A DNA stretch of 64,000 bases, taken from contig JASGDN010000016.1 of NCBI GenBank assembly GCA_049841275.1, positions 1 to 64,000 of the forward strand, given 5' to 3'. Within the stretch, counting starts at the first letter, position 1; every line of letters begins with the position of its first letter. The notes below the pieces were generated by a model that saw only the letters and a list, made by a program, of their open reading frames with translations, made no database searches and was not told the origin of the DNA. This document shows positions 55,456-63,443 of this stretch, in pieces. The position numbers were made by a program, and so were the translations under genes. The stretch comes from JASGDN01 sp049841275. Lineage in GTDB: Bacteria > Chloroflexota > Chloroflexia > Thermomicrobiales > UBA6265.

Positions 55456-55908
55456 TCAACCTGCCTCGTGGGTTGATTCCGGTCCGCCGAGGTAGACGTA
55501 TTCCTTGTCGAAGGACCAATCCACGATGGTTTCCAGTTCGACCTCCAGGCGGGGATGCAGCGGGTCAATCTGCTTCGTGAGGTGCATGTCCACCACCGAG
55601 CGATCGTCGAAGCCGAGACCGGTCGCCAGCGCATCCAGGGCGATCTTCAGCCCGCCATCGAGATCTCGCCGCATGGGCGTCTCGAAGTAGAACGTGAAGT
55701 ACGCGCCGATCAGCGACGCGCCGAACGCTTTCTCCACCACCGGGTCCAGCTCGCCGCGCTCCCGCATCCCGGAAAGTCGCTTCGTCACGTCCCGTTTGAA
55801 CGCCTGTGCCGGTTTGCTCAACACGCGCCGCTTGCCCACCGTCACGTACTGGTTGTTCACGCTCGGCGGCAACGGCAGGGTCAGCGTCAGTGAAACAGGC
55901 GATTTCAC
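55456..55908 (-). CDS. RusA-family Holliday junction resolvase
   Basis: 150 residues. The RusA pattern is clear: 'LPLPPSVNNQYV' at the N-terminus, then 'RRDLDGGLKIALDAL' with the catalytic aspartates, and 'GFDDRSVVDMHLTKQID'. RusA cuts four-way DNA junctions, and in most genomes it is phage-derived. Here it overlaps the beta-lactamase-fold gene by four bases and has no phage neighbours, so it is either a domesticated copy or a prophage relic. Confidence 0.85.
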   Translation of the reverse strand: MKSPVSLTLTLPLPPSVNNQYVTVGKRRVLSKPAQAFKRDVTKRLSGMRERGELDPVVEKAFGASLIGAYFTFYFETPMRRDLDGGLKIALDALATGLGFDDRSVVDMHLTKQIDPLHPRLEVELETIVDWSFDKEYVYLGGPESTHEAG

Positions 55909-57002
55909 GGCGTCGGGTCGAAGGCGAGGAGCGTGCGGAGTTCACGTTGCATCGCCCAGACGTTGCAATCCTGGTTCGCAAGGATCGCCACCGTCGTGTC
56001 CGTCTGCGGGTAGTGGGCGAGGATCGAGGCGACGCCCGCGTTGATGCCGTCCTTCTGCATCGTCACGACTGCCCCCTCCGCGTCCAGCAGGAACTCGAAG
56101 CCGAACCCGTACATCTGCCGGAACGGATCTCGCTCGGTCGGCTCCGAGGCGTCGACGTGCGGATGCAGCAGGAGATCGCGCCCTGCCTCGCCGGTGAGGA
56201 CGCCATTGCGCAGGGCGTCGATGAAGCGAACCAGATCGCGGGCGGGCACCGTCGCGCCGCCATCCGGCGAGCCGATCGGCGGGTAGGAGTAGATGTTCTT
56301 CTGCCAGCGTTCGGAGCCATCCGGCGCATCGTCGATCCGCGTGTAGTGCTCGGCGAAGTCCGGCGCGGCGAAGTCCATCGCGAGGAAGTCCGAGCCGGTC
56401 ATCCCCGCCGGTCCGAAGATGCGTTCTCGCACCACGTCGCGGTAGGTCATGCCCGTCGCGCGTTCGATCGCCAGCCCAAGCAGCACGAAGGCGCAGTTGT
56501 TGTAGCGTACGCCCTCGCCCGGCGGGAAATTCGGCGCCTTGTAGGCAAAGTTCGGCAGGAAGTCGGCTGTCTCCCGGATGCGGTAGTTTGGCGAGTCGAT
56601 GAAGAGCGCGGCGTAATCCTCGCCTGCCTCCTCGTCCGCGTCGTCGGCGATCCCGGATGTGTGTGTCAGGGCATGGAAGACGGTCACCGTCTCCGGGATC
56701 GCGGTGCCCTCCAGCCCGAGGTAGGGGATGAGTGGCGTATCGAGCGCGAAGTCGCCACGCTCGATACATTGGATGGTCGCGACCGCCGTGAAGAGCTTCG
56801 TCACCGAGGCGATGTCGAAGCGCGTGGTCAACGTGTTCGGGACGCTGAACCCGCGATGAGCCAGTCCGAACGCCTCGTGGTACCGCTCCCGACCCATACC
56901 CACGACACAGCAGACGCCGCTGAAGTCATGCTCCCGGGCGTATCGGGCGACGATCGCCGCGATGGCATCCGATGTGGCCGCGGTGGGTGGGTGGGTCGTC
57001 AT
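55905..57002 (-). CDS. Beta-lactamase-fold serine hydrolase
   Basis: 365 residues. The Ser-x-x-Lys motif is in 'DIASVTKLFTAVATI' and the Tyr-x-Asn motif in 'GVRYNNCAFVLLG'. The third motif is likely near 'LDAEGAVVTMQKDGINAG'. No signal peptide is visible, so it is probably an intracellular esterase or amidase of the class C/EstB type rather than an antibiotic-resistance enzyme. It is six bases downstream of the rRNA/tRNA methyltransferase gene. Confidence 0.85.
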   Translation of the reverse strand: MTTHPPTAATSDAIAAIVARYAREHDFSGVCCVVGMGRERYHEAFGLAHRGFSVPNTLTTRFDIASVTKLFTAVATIQCIERGDFALDTPLIPYLGLEGTAIPETVTVFHALTHTSGIADDADEEAGEDYAALFIDSPNYRIRETADFLPNFAYKAPNFPPGEGVRYNNCAFVLLGLAIERATGMTYRDVVRERIFGPAGMTGSDFLAMDFAAPDFAEHYTRIDDAPDGSERWQKNIYSYPPIGSPDGGATVPARDLVRFIDALRNGVLTGEAGRDLLLHPHVDASEPTERDPFRQMYGFGFEFLLDAEGAVVTMQKDGINAGVASILAHYPQTDTTVAILANQDCNVWAMQRELRTLLAFDPTP

Positions 57003-57008
57003 GATGTC

Positions 57009-58487
57009 CTACTCGTACGCGTCACCGCGTCGCAGGTGGCCGATGATCTCGACGTGGTGCGTCTGCGGGAACATGTCGTAGCCTTGCACGTCCACCAGCT
57101 CGTACCCGGCGTCCAGCAGGCCGCGCAGGTCCCGCGCGAAGGTGGCGGGATCGCAGGAGACCGCCGCAATGTGCGCGGGGCGCAGCTTCACCAGCGCCTC
57201 GATCACCTCCGGACCGGCCCCGGTGCGCGGCGGGTCGAAGACGGCCAGCGCCACCCGGCCGAGCGGCGAGCGATCGTCCGCCAGCCAGCGCTCCACCGGT
57301 GCCGTTACCACACGGGCGCGGTTGGCGAGGTTCGCGTCGGCGATGTTTGTCTCCGCCCACTTCGTGGCGGGCGGGTAGCTCTCGACGGCGATGGTGCGCT
57401 TGAAGAGGCGGGCAAGGGGCACCGTGAAGAGGCCGACCCCGCTGTAGAGATCCAGTGCGTAGCCGGGGTTGATCTTGGCTTCCTCGGCGATGCGGATGAT
57501 GTGCTGAACCATCTTCGCCGCGACCCCGATGTTGCCCTGGAAGAAGCATTCGGCGGCGAAGCGATAGGTCTCCTCGCCGACCGATTGCAGCACCATCCGG
57601 GAGTTCGGCGTGGCAGTCTGCTCCAGCACGGAACCGGTCTCCCCGGCGACGGCGCGGTATTCGCGGGCGGTCGCCGGCACCAATCCGGCTTGCATGTCGT
57701 CGCGCAGGGTAGAAAGCAACAACTGCACGGTGGGAACGAGCACCGGGCTTTCCGGCACATCGACCACACGATGGCTCTGGCCCGCGAAGTAGCCGACCGC
57801 TTTCGTCTTCTGGTCGATCTGGAACTCCGCGCGGGAGCGATATTCCCATTCCTGTGGCGAGGCGACGACATCGACCTCCGGCACGGGATCGAGCTTCGCG
57901 ATCCGGCGCAGGCAATCCGCGATGATGGATGCCTTCACGGCCAGCTGATCGGCATACCCGATGTGCATGAGGTCGAGGCCGCCGCTCGCCTCGTAGTCGG
58001 CGACACGCGGCTCGATTCGCATGGGTGAGGGGGTGACGATCTCCGCGATCTCGGCGTGGAGGACCTTGCCCTGCGCGCGGGTGACGCGGGCCGAGACGAC
58101 ATCGCCGGGGGCCGTTCGCGCCACGAAGACCGTCTTTCCGTCCGCGAAACCGATGCCCTTGCCATCGCCGACGATGCGGTCGATCGTCACGGTGATGGGC
58201 GGCATGTCCGGTGCTGGGCGGTCCGACTGGCGGGGGCGCGTCGGGTTCGGATGGTTGCCCGGTCCCCGTCGTCGTTCGCGTTCATCCGGCTCGGCGGTGC
58301 GACGGGCGCCCTGGCCGACGGTCAGGATCGCAGGATCCTTCTCCTCGCGATACGTCTCCCGGGGGGAACGAGTGGGTCGGGGCGAGGCCGGGCGCTGGCG
58401 ATCGGCGGGACGCGATGGACCGGACTGGCCGGGACGCTCCTGGCGGGAACGGTTGCGGTTCTGGGGTGGGCGGGAGGACGAAGGCAT
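57009..58487 (-). CDS. TrmA/RlmD-family RNA (uracil-C5)-methyltransferase
   Basis: 492 residues from the ATG at 58487; the frame is open from 58634. An N-terminal ~95-residue Arg/Pro/Ser-rich tail is probably disordered and may bind RNA. The TRAM domain starts near 'ITVTIDRIVGDGKGIGFADG'. Motif I is 'ALDLYSGVGLFTVPLARLF', motif IV 'AVFDPPRTGAG', and the catalytic Cys is in 'AVSCDPATFARDL'. The final 'YDMFPQTHHVE' is the family end mark. The four Cys of the RlmD iron-sulfur cluster are not evident. It makes m5U in rRNA or tRNA. Confidence 0.9.
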   Translation of the reverse strand: MPSSSRPPQNRNRSRQERPGQSGPSRPADRQRPASPRPTRSPRETYREEKDPAILTVGQGARRTAEPDERERRRGPGNHPNPTRPRQSDRPAPDMPPITVTIDRIVGDGKGIGFADGKTVFVARTAPGDVVSARVTRAQGKVLHAEIAEIVTPSPMRIEPRVADYEASGGLDLMHIGYADQLAVKASIIADCLRRIAKLDPVPEVDVVASPQEWEYRSRAEFQIDQKTKAVGYFAGQSHRVVDVPESPVLVPTVQLLLSTLRDDMQAGLVPATAREYRAVAGETGSVLEQTATPNSRMVLQSVGEETYRFAAECFFQGNIGVAAKMVQHIIRIAEEAKINPGYALDLYSGVGLFTVPLARLFKRTIAVESYPPATKWAETNIADANLANRARVVTAPVERWLADDRSPLGRVALAVFDPPRTGAGPEVIEALVKLRPAHIAAVSCDPATFARDLRGLLDAGYELVDVQGYDMFPQTHHVEIIGHLRRGDAYE

Positions 58488-58835
58488 GCTGAAGGTCTTT
58501 CCGTGGAAAACATCAATGGTGGCGGCAAGGTGTGCCGAGGTGCGTCCATTGTAGGGGGTTCGGTGCCATCGGCGAGCAGGGGGGCGTTTATCTACGAACG
58601 TGCCAGGGGCATCGAACGGGAAATCAGTAGACATATCATGGCCATCCTGTTACGGTGAACTCCCTCTGATTTTCGTTCTGGCTGATCCGCGTATCTCCTG
58701 ATTCATGGCCGATTGGGTGTGAAGCACCTGTAAATGCAGGGCGGCGAGCTTCCGGCCGTGATCGGTGCCGGGATTCTGGTTGGCATTGTCCCCAAGCGTA
58801 TCTTTGGATCTCGTGCCACGGTGAGGGGGATTCGA
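58488..58835. other. 348-base divergent intergenic region
   Basis: It lies between the methyltransferase start and the secreted-protein start and must hold both promoters. Possible in-frame extensions of both genes (to 58634 on the minus strand and 58734 on the plus strand) enter it but lack better ribosome sites. I see no RNA gene or strong palindrome. Confidence 0.5.
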
Positions 58836-59333
58836 ATGCATCGCTTCGCGGCCTGTATTGCGGTAGTGCTCCTGTTTCTCGGCACAATGCCGGCGACTGT
58901 GGCCCTGACACCTCAACCCAACCAAGCGTGTGAGGTCACCAGGCCGAACGGAATGGTTCCGCCAAACGAATCTTCTAATCCGGGCTGGCATGGGAACGAT
59001 GTACTGATCGTCGGATGGCTCGACCCAATGGGATTGCTCTACGGCAGGTCAATACAGAATGGTGGAGTGGCCGCGAAGTTGGCGTGGTACCGGTTCGATC
59101 GGGGCGCTCCACTCACCATCACCGGGCATCTCGCCACCGATCCTGCAATCACGCTTCAGGCGAGCATCCCGGAGGGCTACGATGAGACGTTCATCCAGGC
59201 TTCGGGGGTGACATTCCCAACAGAGGGGTGCTGGGTCATCACCGGCAGCGTGCCTGCTGGAAGCCTCACGTTCACGGCGATGGTGGTGCCGTGGATTCCA
59301 ACGCCGACCCCGGATGCATCCCCTGCAAACTAG
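58836..59333 (+). CDS. Small secreted protein of unknown function
   Basis: 165 residues from the ATG at 58836, which follows gaggggga. A signal peptide (about 1-23, ending TVALT) precedes a mature part starting 'ACEVTRPNGMVPP'. The blocks 'GNDVLIVGWLDPMG', 'PLTITGHL' and 'FPTEGCWVITGSV' look like a small beta-sandwich family that I have seen as secreted or lipid-linked proteins in Chloroflexota and Actinomycetota. Two Cys could pair. The tail is Thr/Pro-rich. Function unknown. Confidence 0.7.
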   Translation: MHRFAACIAVVLLFLGTMPATVALTPQPNQACEVTRPNGMVPPNESSNPGWHGNDVLIVGWLDPMGLLYGRSIQNGGVAAKLAWYRFDRGAPLTITGHLATDPAITLQASIPEGYDETFIQASGVTFPTEGCWVITGSVPAGSLTFTAMVVPWIPTPTPDASPAN

Positions 59334-59427
59334 CCGTCACCATCTCCGCGATAGGGGATAATGCCCGCTGGACCCGGCGCGGCCATCGCGCGGGCAATGG
59401 TTCAGCAATCGGGGGGCACGACGCGGC

Positions 59428-60108
59428 ATGGCGGATCAGGGCGAAGGGCAGCAGGATGTGAAGCAGGACCGACCCTGGCGAGCGGCGGTGCTGCTCTCCG
59501 GTGCGGGACGGACGCTGGAGAATCTGCTGCGCGTGATCGCGTGGGGCGAACTCCCGGTCGAGGTCGTCGTGGTGGTCAGTTCGGTGCCGGATGTGCGCGG
59601 TCTGGAGGTCGCGGCGCAGGCCGGGATTCCGGCGGCGACCATCACGCGGAAGGGGCATCCCTCCGTCCATGCCTACAGCCAGGCGATCTATGACGCCGTC
59701 GTGCCGTTCTCGCCCGACCTCATCCTGATGGCGGGCTTCCTCCGCCAGGTGCTCGTCTTCCCCGGCTGGGAAGGCCGCATCCTGAATATCCATCCGGCGT
59801 TGTTGCCCGACGCAGCGGCCTACGCGGCGGGCAAGGGCATGTTCGGCGAGCGCGTTCATGCGGCGGTCCTCGCGCATGGCGATACCGTCAGTGGGGCAAC
59901 GGTGCACGTCGTCACCGACGAGTACGACGACGGTCCACCGCTGATGCGCGTCGAGGTGCCGGTGCTGCCGGACGATACCCCGGTGACGCTGGGAACGCGT
60001 GTTTTTCATGCCGAATGCGGCCTCTACCCGGAGGCGATCCGCCGCTATCTGGCCGCCAATCCAGGCTTGCGGAACGAGCTGCCGGCTGGCATGGGTCGTC
60101 CCGGATAG
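59428..60108 (+). CDS. purN: Phosphoribosylglycinamide formyltransferase
   Basis: 226 residues. The catalytic set is present: Asn and His in 'ILNIHPALLP' and Asp in 'TDEYDDGP', with 'HGDTVSGATVHVV' between them. The start of the fold, 'AAVLLSGAGRTLENLL', shows the usual phosphate loop. The enzyme adds a formyl group from 10-formyltetrahydrofolate in step three of purine synthesis. A ~17-residue hydrophilic leader precedes the core. No other pur genes are adjacent. Confidence 0.88.
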   Translation: MADQGEGQQDVKQDRPWRAAVLLSGAGRTLENLLRVIAWGELPVEVVVVVSSVPDVRGLEVAAQAGIPAATITRKGHPSVHAYSQAIYDAVVPFSPDLILMAGFLRQVLVFPGWEGRILNIHPALLPDAAAYAAGKGMFGERVHAAVLAHGDTVSGATVHVVTDEYDDGPPLMRVEVPVLPDDTPVTLGTRVFHAECGLYPEAIRRYLAANPGLRNELPAGMGRPG

Positions 60109-60329
60109 CTTTCCCGACCATTGGCCTGCCCCGAATCGTTACGGATGCGTACCTGCTTACGAAGCATCCGCGCTGGCATCACCTGCGTATGCGATGTATC
60201 GGTGGGTTGCTGCTCGCCGAAATGCCGGGAGCGGTCCCGGCACGCGATCGGACCTGGCGCGGGCTGGCGCCCAGCCGATCGCGGGAAGTCGCACACGCCG
60301 GATGGCGCAGGAGCATGGAAGGGGTAGGC

Positions 60330-60815
60330 ATGGCGATGAACCCACGACCCGGATCGGGGCAGGATGAAGGACTCTTTCCCTCGGCGAGCCTTGGGCTACT
60401 CATGATTCGCGTAGTGACGGGGATCGTGTTCTTCATGCACGGGTATCAGAAGCTGGTCGACAACGGCATCTCCGCGACGCAGCAGGGATTCGACATGATG
60501 GGCGTGCCGCTGCCGGATCTCACCGCAATTGTGGTGACGTTCGTCGAACTGATTGGCGGCGCGGCGCTGATCGTCGGGGCATTCACGCCGATCGTCGGCC
60601 TGATCCTGGCGGTCGATATGCTGTCGGCCCTGTTCATCGTGCATATCGATGCCGGGTTCTTCGCGATGAACGGCGGATTCGAGCTCGTGATGGTGCTCGG
60701 TGCGATGGCGCTTGGCGTGGCCATTGCCGGTCCGGGCCGCTATTCGATCGATGCGGCGACGAGTCTCGCGTCGCGCCTGCCGCTCGGTCAGGCATTGATG
60801 CCATCGTGGCGCTAG
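60330..60815 (+). CDS. DoxX-family membrane protein
   Basis: 161 residues from the ATG at 60330, with AAGGGG five bases upstream; the longer frame from 60015 overlaps purN and is rejected. Four membrane helices start with 'MIRVVTGIVFFMHGYQKLV', and 'FVELIGGAALIVGAFTPIVG' is the typical DoxX second block. DoxX-like proteins form oxidoreductase complexes or are linked to redox stress; the partner is not seen here. Confidence 0.88.
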   Translation: MAMNPRPGSGQDEGLFPSASLGLLMIRVVTGIVFFMHGYQKLVDNGISATQQGFDMMGVPLPDLTAIVVTFVELIGGAALIVGAFTPIVGLILAVDMLSALFIVHIDAGFFAMNGGFELVMVLGAMALGVAIAGPGRYSIDAATSLASRLPLGQALMPSWR

Positions 60816-60870
60816 CGCGAATCCGGAGCGTGCAGCCTCATCGCTTGTAGAGGCAATGCGCGGAGTTGTT

Positions 60871-60931
60871 CCAGCCCCGTATCCCGTCAAAGGCAACACC
60901 ATGTTTGCCGCTGCACGGGATATGGGGCTGG
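60871..60931. terminator. Bidirectional terminator between DoxX and the ChrB operon
   Basis: A 17-bp stem (60871-60887 with 60915-60931, one G-T wobble) with a smaller nested stem in its loop (ggcaaca/tgtttgcc) lies between convergent genes ending at 60815 and 60957. Confidence 0.75.
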
Positions 60932-60956
60932 TTCGTTTGCAGGGTTTACAGGCAGG

Positions 60957-61166
60957 TCAATGGGGGCGGGTTCCCCTGGCCACCCGCAGGATGGTGGTTG
61001 CCAGCAGGGCGATGATGGCCAGCAGGTAGAGCCACCAGACATCGAGTCCGGCTTTGCGCGGACCCCAGGTGGCGGTCATGATCGCGGCGACGCCGATGGC
61101 GATCGTCCAGTCGTCCCCAACGATGAAGTCGTACCAGAAGCGGAGGAAGGCGGTCACGTGGCGCAT
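60957..61166 (-). CDS. Small two-helix membrane protein
   Basis: 69 residues with two membrane segments (about 20-35 and 43-62) and a basic C-terminus. An aagga site precedes the ATG. It is the third gene of the ChrB-type unit, 12 bases after the larger membrane protein. No family recognised. Confidence 0.65.
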   Translation of the reverse strand: MRHVTAFLRFWYDFIVGDDWTIAIGVAAIMTATWGPRKAGLDVWWLYLLAIIALLATTILRVARGTRPH

Positions 61167-61178
61167 CGTCGTGTCCTT

Positions 61179-61925
61179 CTACTGCGTCGCCAATGCCATT
61201 GTCCGCATCTGGCGTAACCCGAATACCATCAACCAGGCGACAACCAACACGCCCACGAGGATGGCGAGAAGCATCGCCGTCTCGCCCGGCCAGGCGATGC
61301 CGATGCCTTCACCAGCCCAGAAGATGCCGAATCCGGTCAGCATGACGCCGACCGCGAACTTCATCGTGTTCTCCGGAACCCGGCTGAGCGGCGCCCGCAT
61401 CACCACACCGACCAGCGCGACGGCCAGCAGGCCAAGGATGGCCCCGGTGGCGGCCAGGGGAATGCTGCCGTGCGACGAGCCGAACGTGAGGACGATGAAC
61501 GCCACCTCCAGCCCTTCGAGGAAGACTCCCTTGAAGGAGACGGTGAACGCATACCAGTCCATGCCGGCGCGGATTTCGTGACCTGCTTCGCGGGATTCCG
61601 CGACCTCCCGTGCGAAGATGGCATCCTCGTCGTGCATTGCCTTGTAGCCGGATGCCCGAAGGATTGCCTTGCGTAGCCATTGCAGGCCGAAGATTGCAAG
61701 GAGACCGCCGATGACGATCCGGAGTGGCGCCAGCGGCAGGTCGGCGATGAGCGGGCCGAAGATCGCGATCGTCACACCGAGGACGACCAGGGCGACGGCA
61801 CCGCCGATCAACGCCGATTTCCAGCCACGGGTGACACCCATCGCGAAGACGAGCGTCAGGGCTTCGACCATTTCGACCGCGCTGGCGAGGAAGGCCCCCA
61901 CCAGCAGCAGGACATCGGCCATCAT
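61179..61925 (-). CDS. Multi-helix membrane protein, COG4280-like, possible metal permease
   Basis: 248 residues with six or seven membrane helices. Glutamates within helices stand out: 'SAVEMVEALTLVFAMG' in helix 1, 'KGVFLEGLEVAFIVLTF' in the middle and 'FWAGEGIGIAWPG' near the end. The E-G-L-E block resembles the REGLE motif of FTR1 iron permeases, which suggests cation transport, but this is an inference. It overlaps the ChrB-like gene by four bases (ATGA), so its function is probably tied to that protein. Confidence 0.6.
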   Translation of the reverse strand: MMADVLLLVGAFLASAVEMVEALTLVFAMGVTRGWKSALIGGAVALVVLGVTIAIFGPLIADLPLAPLRIVIGGLLAIFGLQWLRKAILRASGYKAMHDEDAIFAREVAESREAGHEIRAGMDWYAFTVSFKGVFLEGLEVAFIVLTFGSSHGSIPLAATGAILGLLAVALVGVVMRAPLSRVPENTMKFAVGVMLTGFGIFWAGEGIGIAWPGETAMLLAILVGVLVVAWLMVFGLRQMRTMALATQ

Positions 61926-62548
61926 GATGCGGACTCCTTTCCGGGAGCGGTATCGTCGTGCGCTGTCACCGGCATGTCCGGCAGGCTGATGGGCGGCAGC
62001 TCGTCTGGCCCGAGGTCGGACGTGGCGCGGCGGTAGACCTCTTCCTCGAAGTCGGCCAGGAGGGCTTCACAGGTGGCGATGTGTGTCTCGACCTCGTCTC
62101 GCCCGCTGGCATTGAACCAGTCGCGGTCGCGGACGCGGTCGAACCAGCGACGGATCTTGTCGAGGTCCTGTCCGATCTCCTCCGATTCGCCGAAGGTGTA
62201 GTTCTGGCGGAAGTGTTCGAATTCGACCTCCTTCACGAACCGCGTTTCACATTCCTCCACGATCTCGGCATATTCCTTGTTGCGCAGATCGCGGAACGCG
62301 GCGAGCAGGCGCTCCTCCTGCGTGGGGTCGATGGACGGCACATCGAGCAGCCAGAACGACCCGCCGAGACTGTCGATGCGAGCGGTGATGCGCTCGACGC
62401 GGGCCGAAAGCTCCGGGATTGCAGGGAGGATGCAGGCGCATTGCTGGAGATAGAGTGCGCCGGACTGTTTCAGGTCGCGCCAGATGCCCACGCGACCGCT
62501 GGCGGGCTCGGTTGGGACGCGATAGATAAGGACTCGCCAGGATGTCAC
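61922..62548 (-). CDS. ChrB-domain protein
   Basis: 208 residues from the GTG at 62548, with aagga eight bases upstream; the frame from 62671 is not used. The N-terminal ChrB block is 'WRVLIYRVPTEPASGRVGIWRDLKQSGA' in order, followed by 'LQQCACILP'. A helical charged middle and a disordered acidic tail follow. ChrB proteins are chromate-responsive regulators or accessory proteins of chromate resistance. No chrA transporter is present; the downstream COG4280-like membrane protein takes its place. Confidence 0.72.
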   Translation of the reverse strand: MTSWRVLIYRVPTEPASGRVGIWRDLKQSGALYLQQCACILPAIPELSARVERITARIDSLGGSFWLLDVPSIDPTQEERLLAAFRDLRNKEYAEIVEECETRFVKEVEFEHFRQNYTFGESEEIGQDLDKIRRWFDRVRDRDWFNASGRDEVETHIATCEALLADFEEEVYRRATSDLGPDELPPISLPDMPVTAHDDTAPGKESAS

Positions 62549-62565
62549 GCTTATCGTTCCTTTCA

Positions 62566-62596
62566 GGAGTGATGATGCATCAGATAGTGGAGTGAT
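62566..62596. promoter_or_regulatory. Direct repeat upstream of the ChrB-like gene, possible operator
   Basis: ggagtgat occurs at 62566-62573 and 62589-62596, 23 bases apart (about two helical turns). In minus-strand sense this reads tgcatcatcactcc and tgtatcactcc. It lies 18-48 bases ahead of the GTG. Confidence 0.4.
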
Positions 62597-62652
62597 ACAT
62601 CTGTACATCGGTGTTGGGAATAGGTGTGCCGGGGCGATATCGATCACGCCCG

Positions 62653-62706
62653 GCACACAGGACGACGGCATTCCGCAGTGCTGCGGAATGCCGTCGTCCT
62701 GTGTGC
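62653..62706 (-). terminator. Terminator hairpin after the MOSC-like gene
   Basis: Perfect 26-base arms (62653-62678 with 62681-62706) around a 2-base centre, 26 bases after the minus-strand stop at 62732. No U-tract. Confidence 0.75.
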
Positions 62707-62731
62707 AGTCGAGGCTGTCCTCTCGGCGGGG

Positions 62732-63379
62732 TTACGCCCGGCGGTACACCCGATCCCCAAGCGCGATGCGTGGCGACGAGTCGGCGCCATTCTCCGGCTG
62801 CCATGTCGCGTAGAAGCCGCGCACTCCCTGATGCAGGAACTTCACGGCCTGAGCGACCTGCGCATCCGCCTTCTGGTCGTTCGGATAGCGCAGGCAGAAC
62901 TTTCCGAACTCCACACACGGTGGTGCAACCTGGACCCTGGTTAATTCCACTGGCCCCGTCGCCGTCATGATGACGATGCCCCCGGCAAATTCGTCTTCGG
63001 TGTGTCGGGCATCGCTTGCCACGAGCAGGTTCTCCCCGGCGATTCCGTCGTGCAGGAAATCGCCGAACTCCGCCCGCATGATCTCGTAGTGCGAGGTGAA
63101 CCCGATAGAAACCCCGTTCTCACCCCGGTAGCGGCTGAGCGGATGATCGCGGTGGTGGACATCGTTCTTCACCGTCTCTCCGTCGAATCCGACCACGCCT
63201 CCGGAATCGAGCGCCAGTTCCGGCACCGGTGTAATCGCATCGGGCCGGTACCAGCGGAGCGGCTTCTCCCCCTGCTTCAGGGGCGAGATCTGAACCTGCA
63301 TGCGCACGAGCGCGCCAATCAGGACGAGATCGGAGGCGGCGGCATCCGGTTGAGCGAGGACGGGAACAGGCGTGGGCAT
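62732..63379 (-). CDS. MOSC-domain-like protein
   Basis: 215 residues with AGGAG eight bases before the ATG. The second half resembles a MOSC fold: 'HPLSRYRGENGVSIGFTSHY', then 'GIAGENLLVA' and 'LTRVQVAPPCVEFGKFC', in which the Cys is the usual sulfur or molybdenum-cofactor contact. MOSC domains carry sulfur or act in molybdoenzyme chemistry. The N-terminal MOSC beta-barrel domain is not present. Moderate certainty. Confidence 0.6.
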   Translation of the reverse strand: MPTPVPVLAQPDAAASDLVLIGALVRMQVQISPLKQGEKPLRWYRPDAITPVPELALDSGGVVGFDGETVKNDVHHRDHPLSRYRGENGVSIGFTSHYEIMRAEFGDFLHDGIAGENLLVASDARHTEDEFAGGIVIMTATGPVELTRVQVAPPCVEFGKFCLRYPNDQKADAQVAQAVKFLHQGVRGFYATWQPENGADSSPRIALGDRVYRRA

Positions 63380-63443
63380 GCGAGAACTCCTGGGCGCGGC
63401 GAGGGCGAGCGACGTGCTGGCTCCCAGTATGGCGCGTGAGGCG

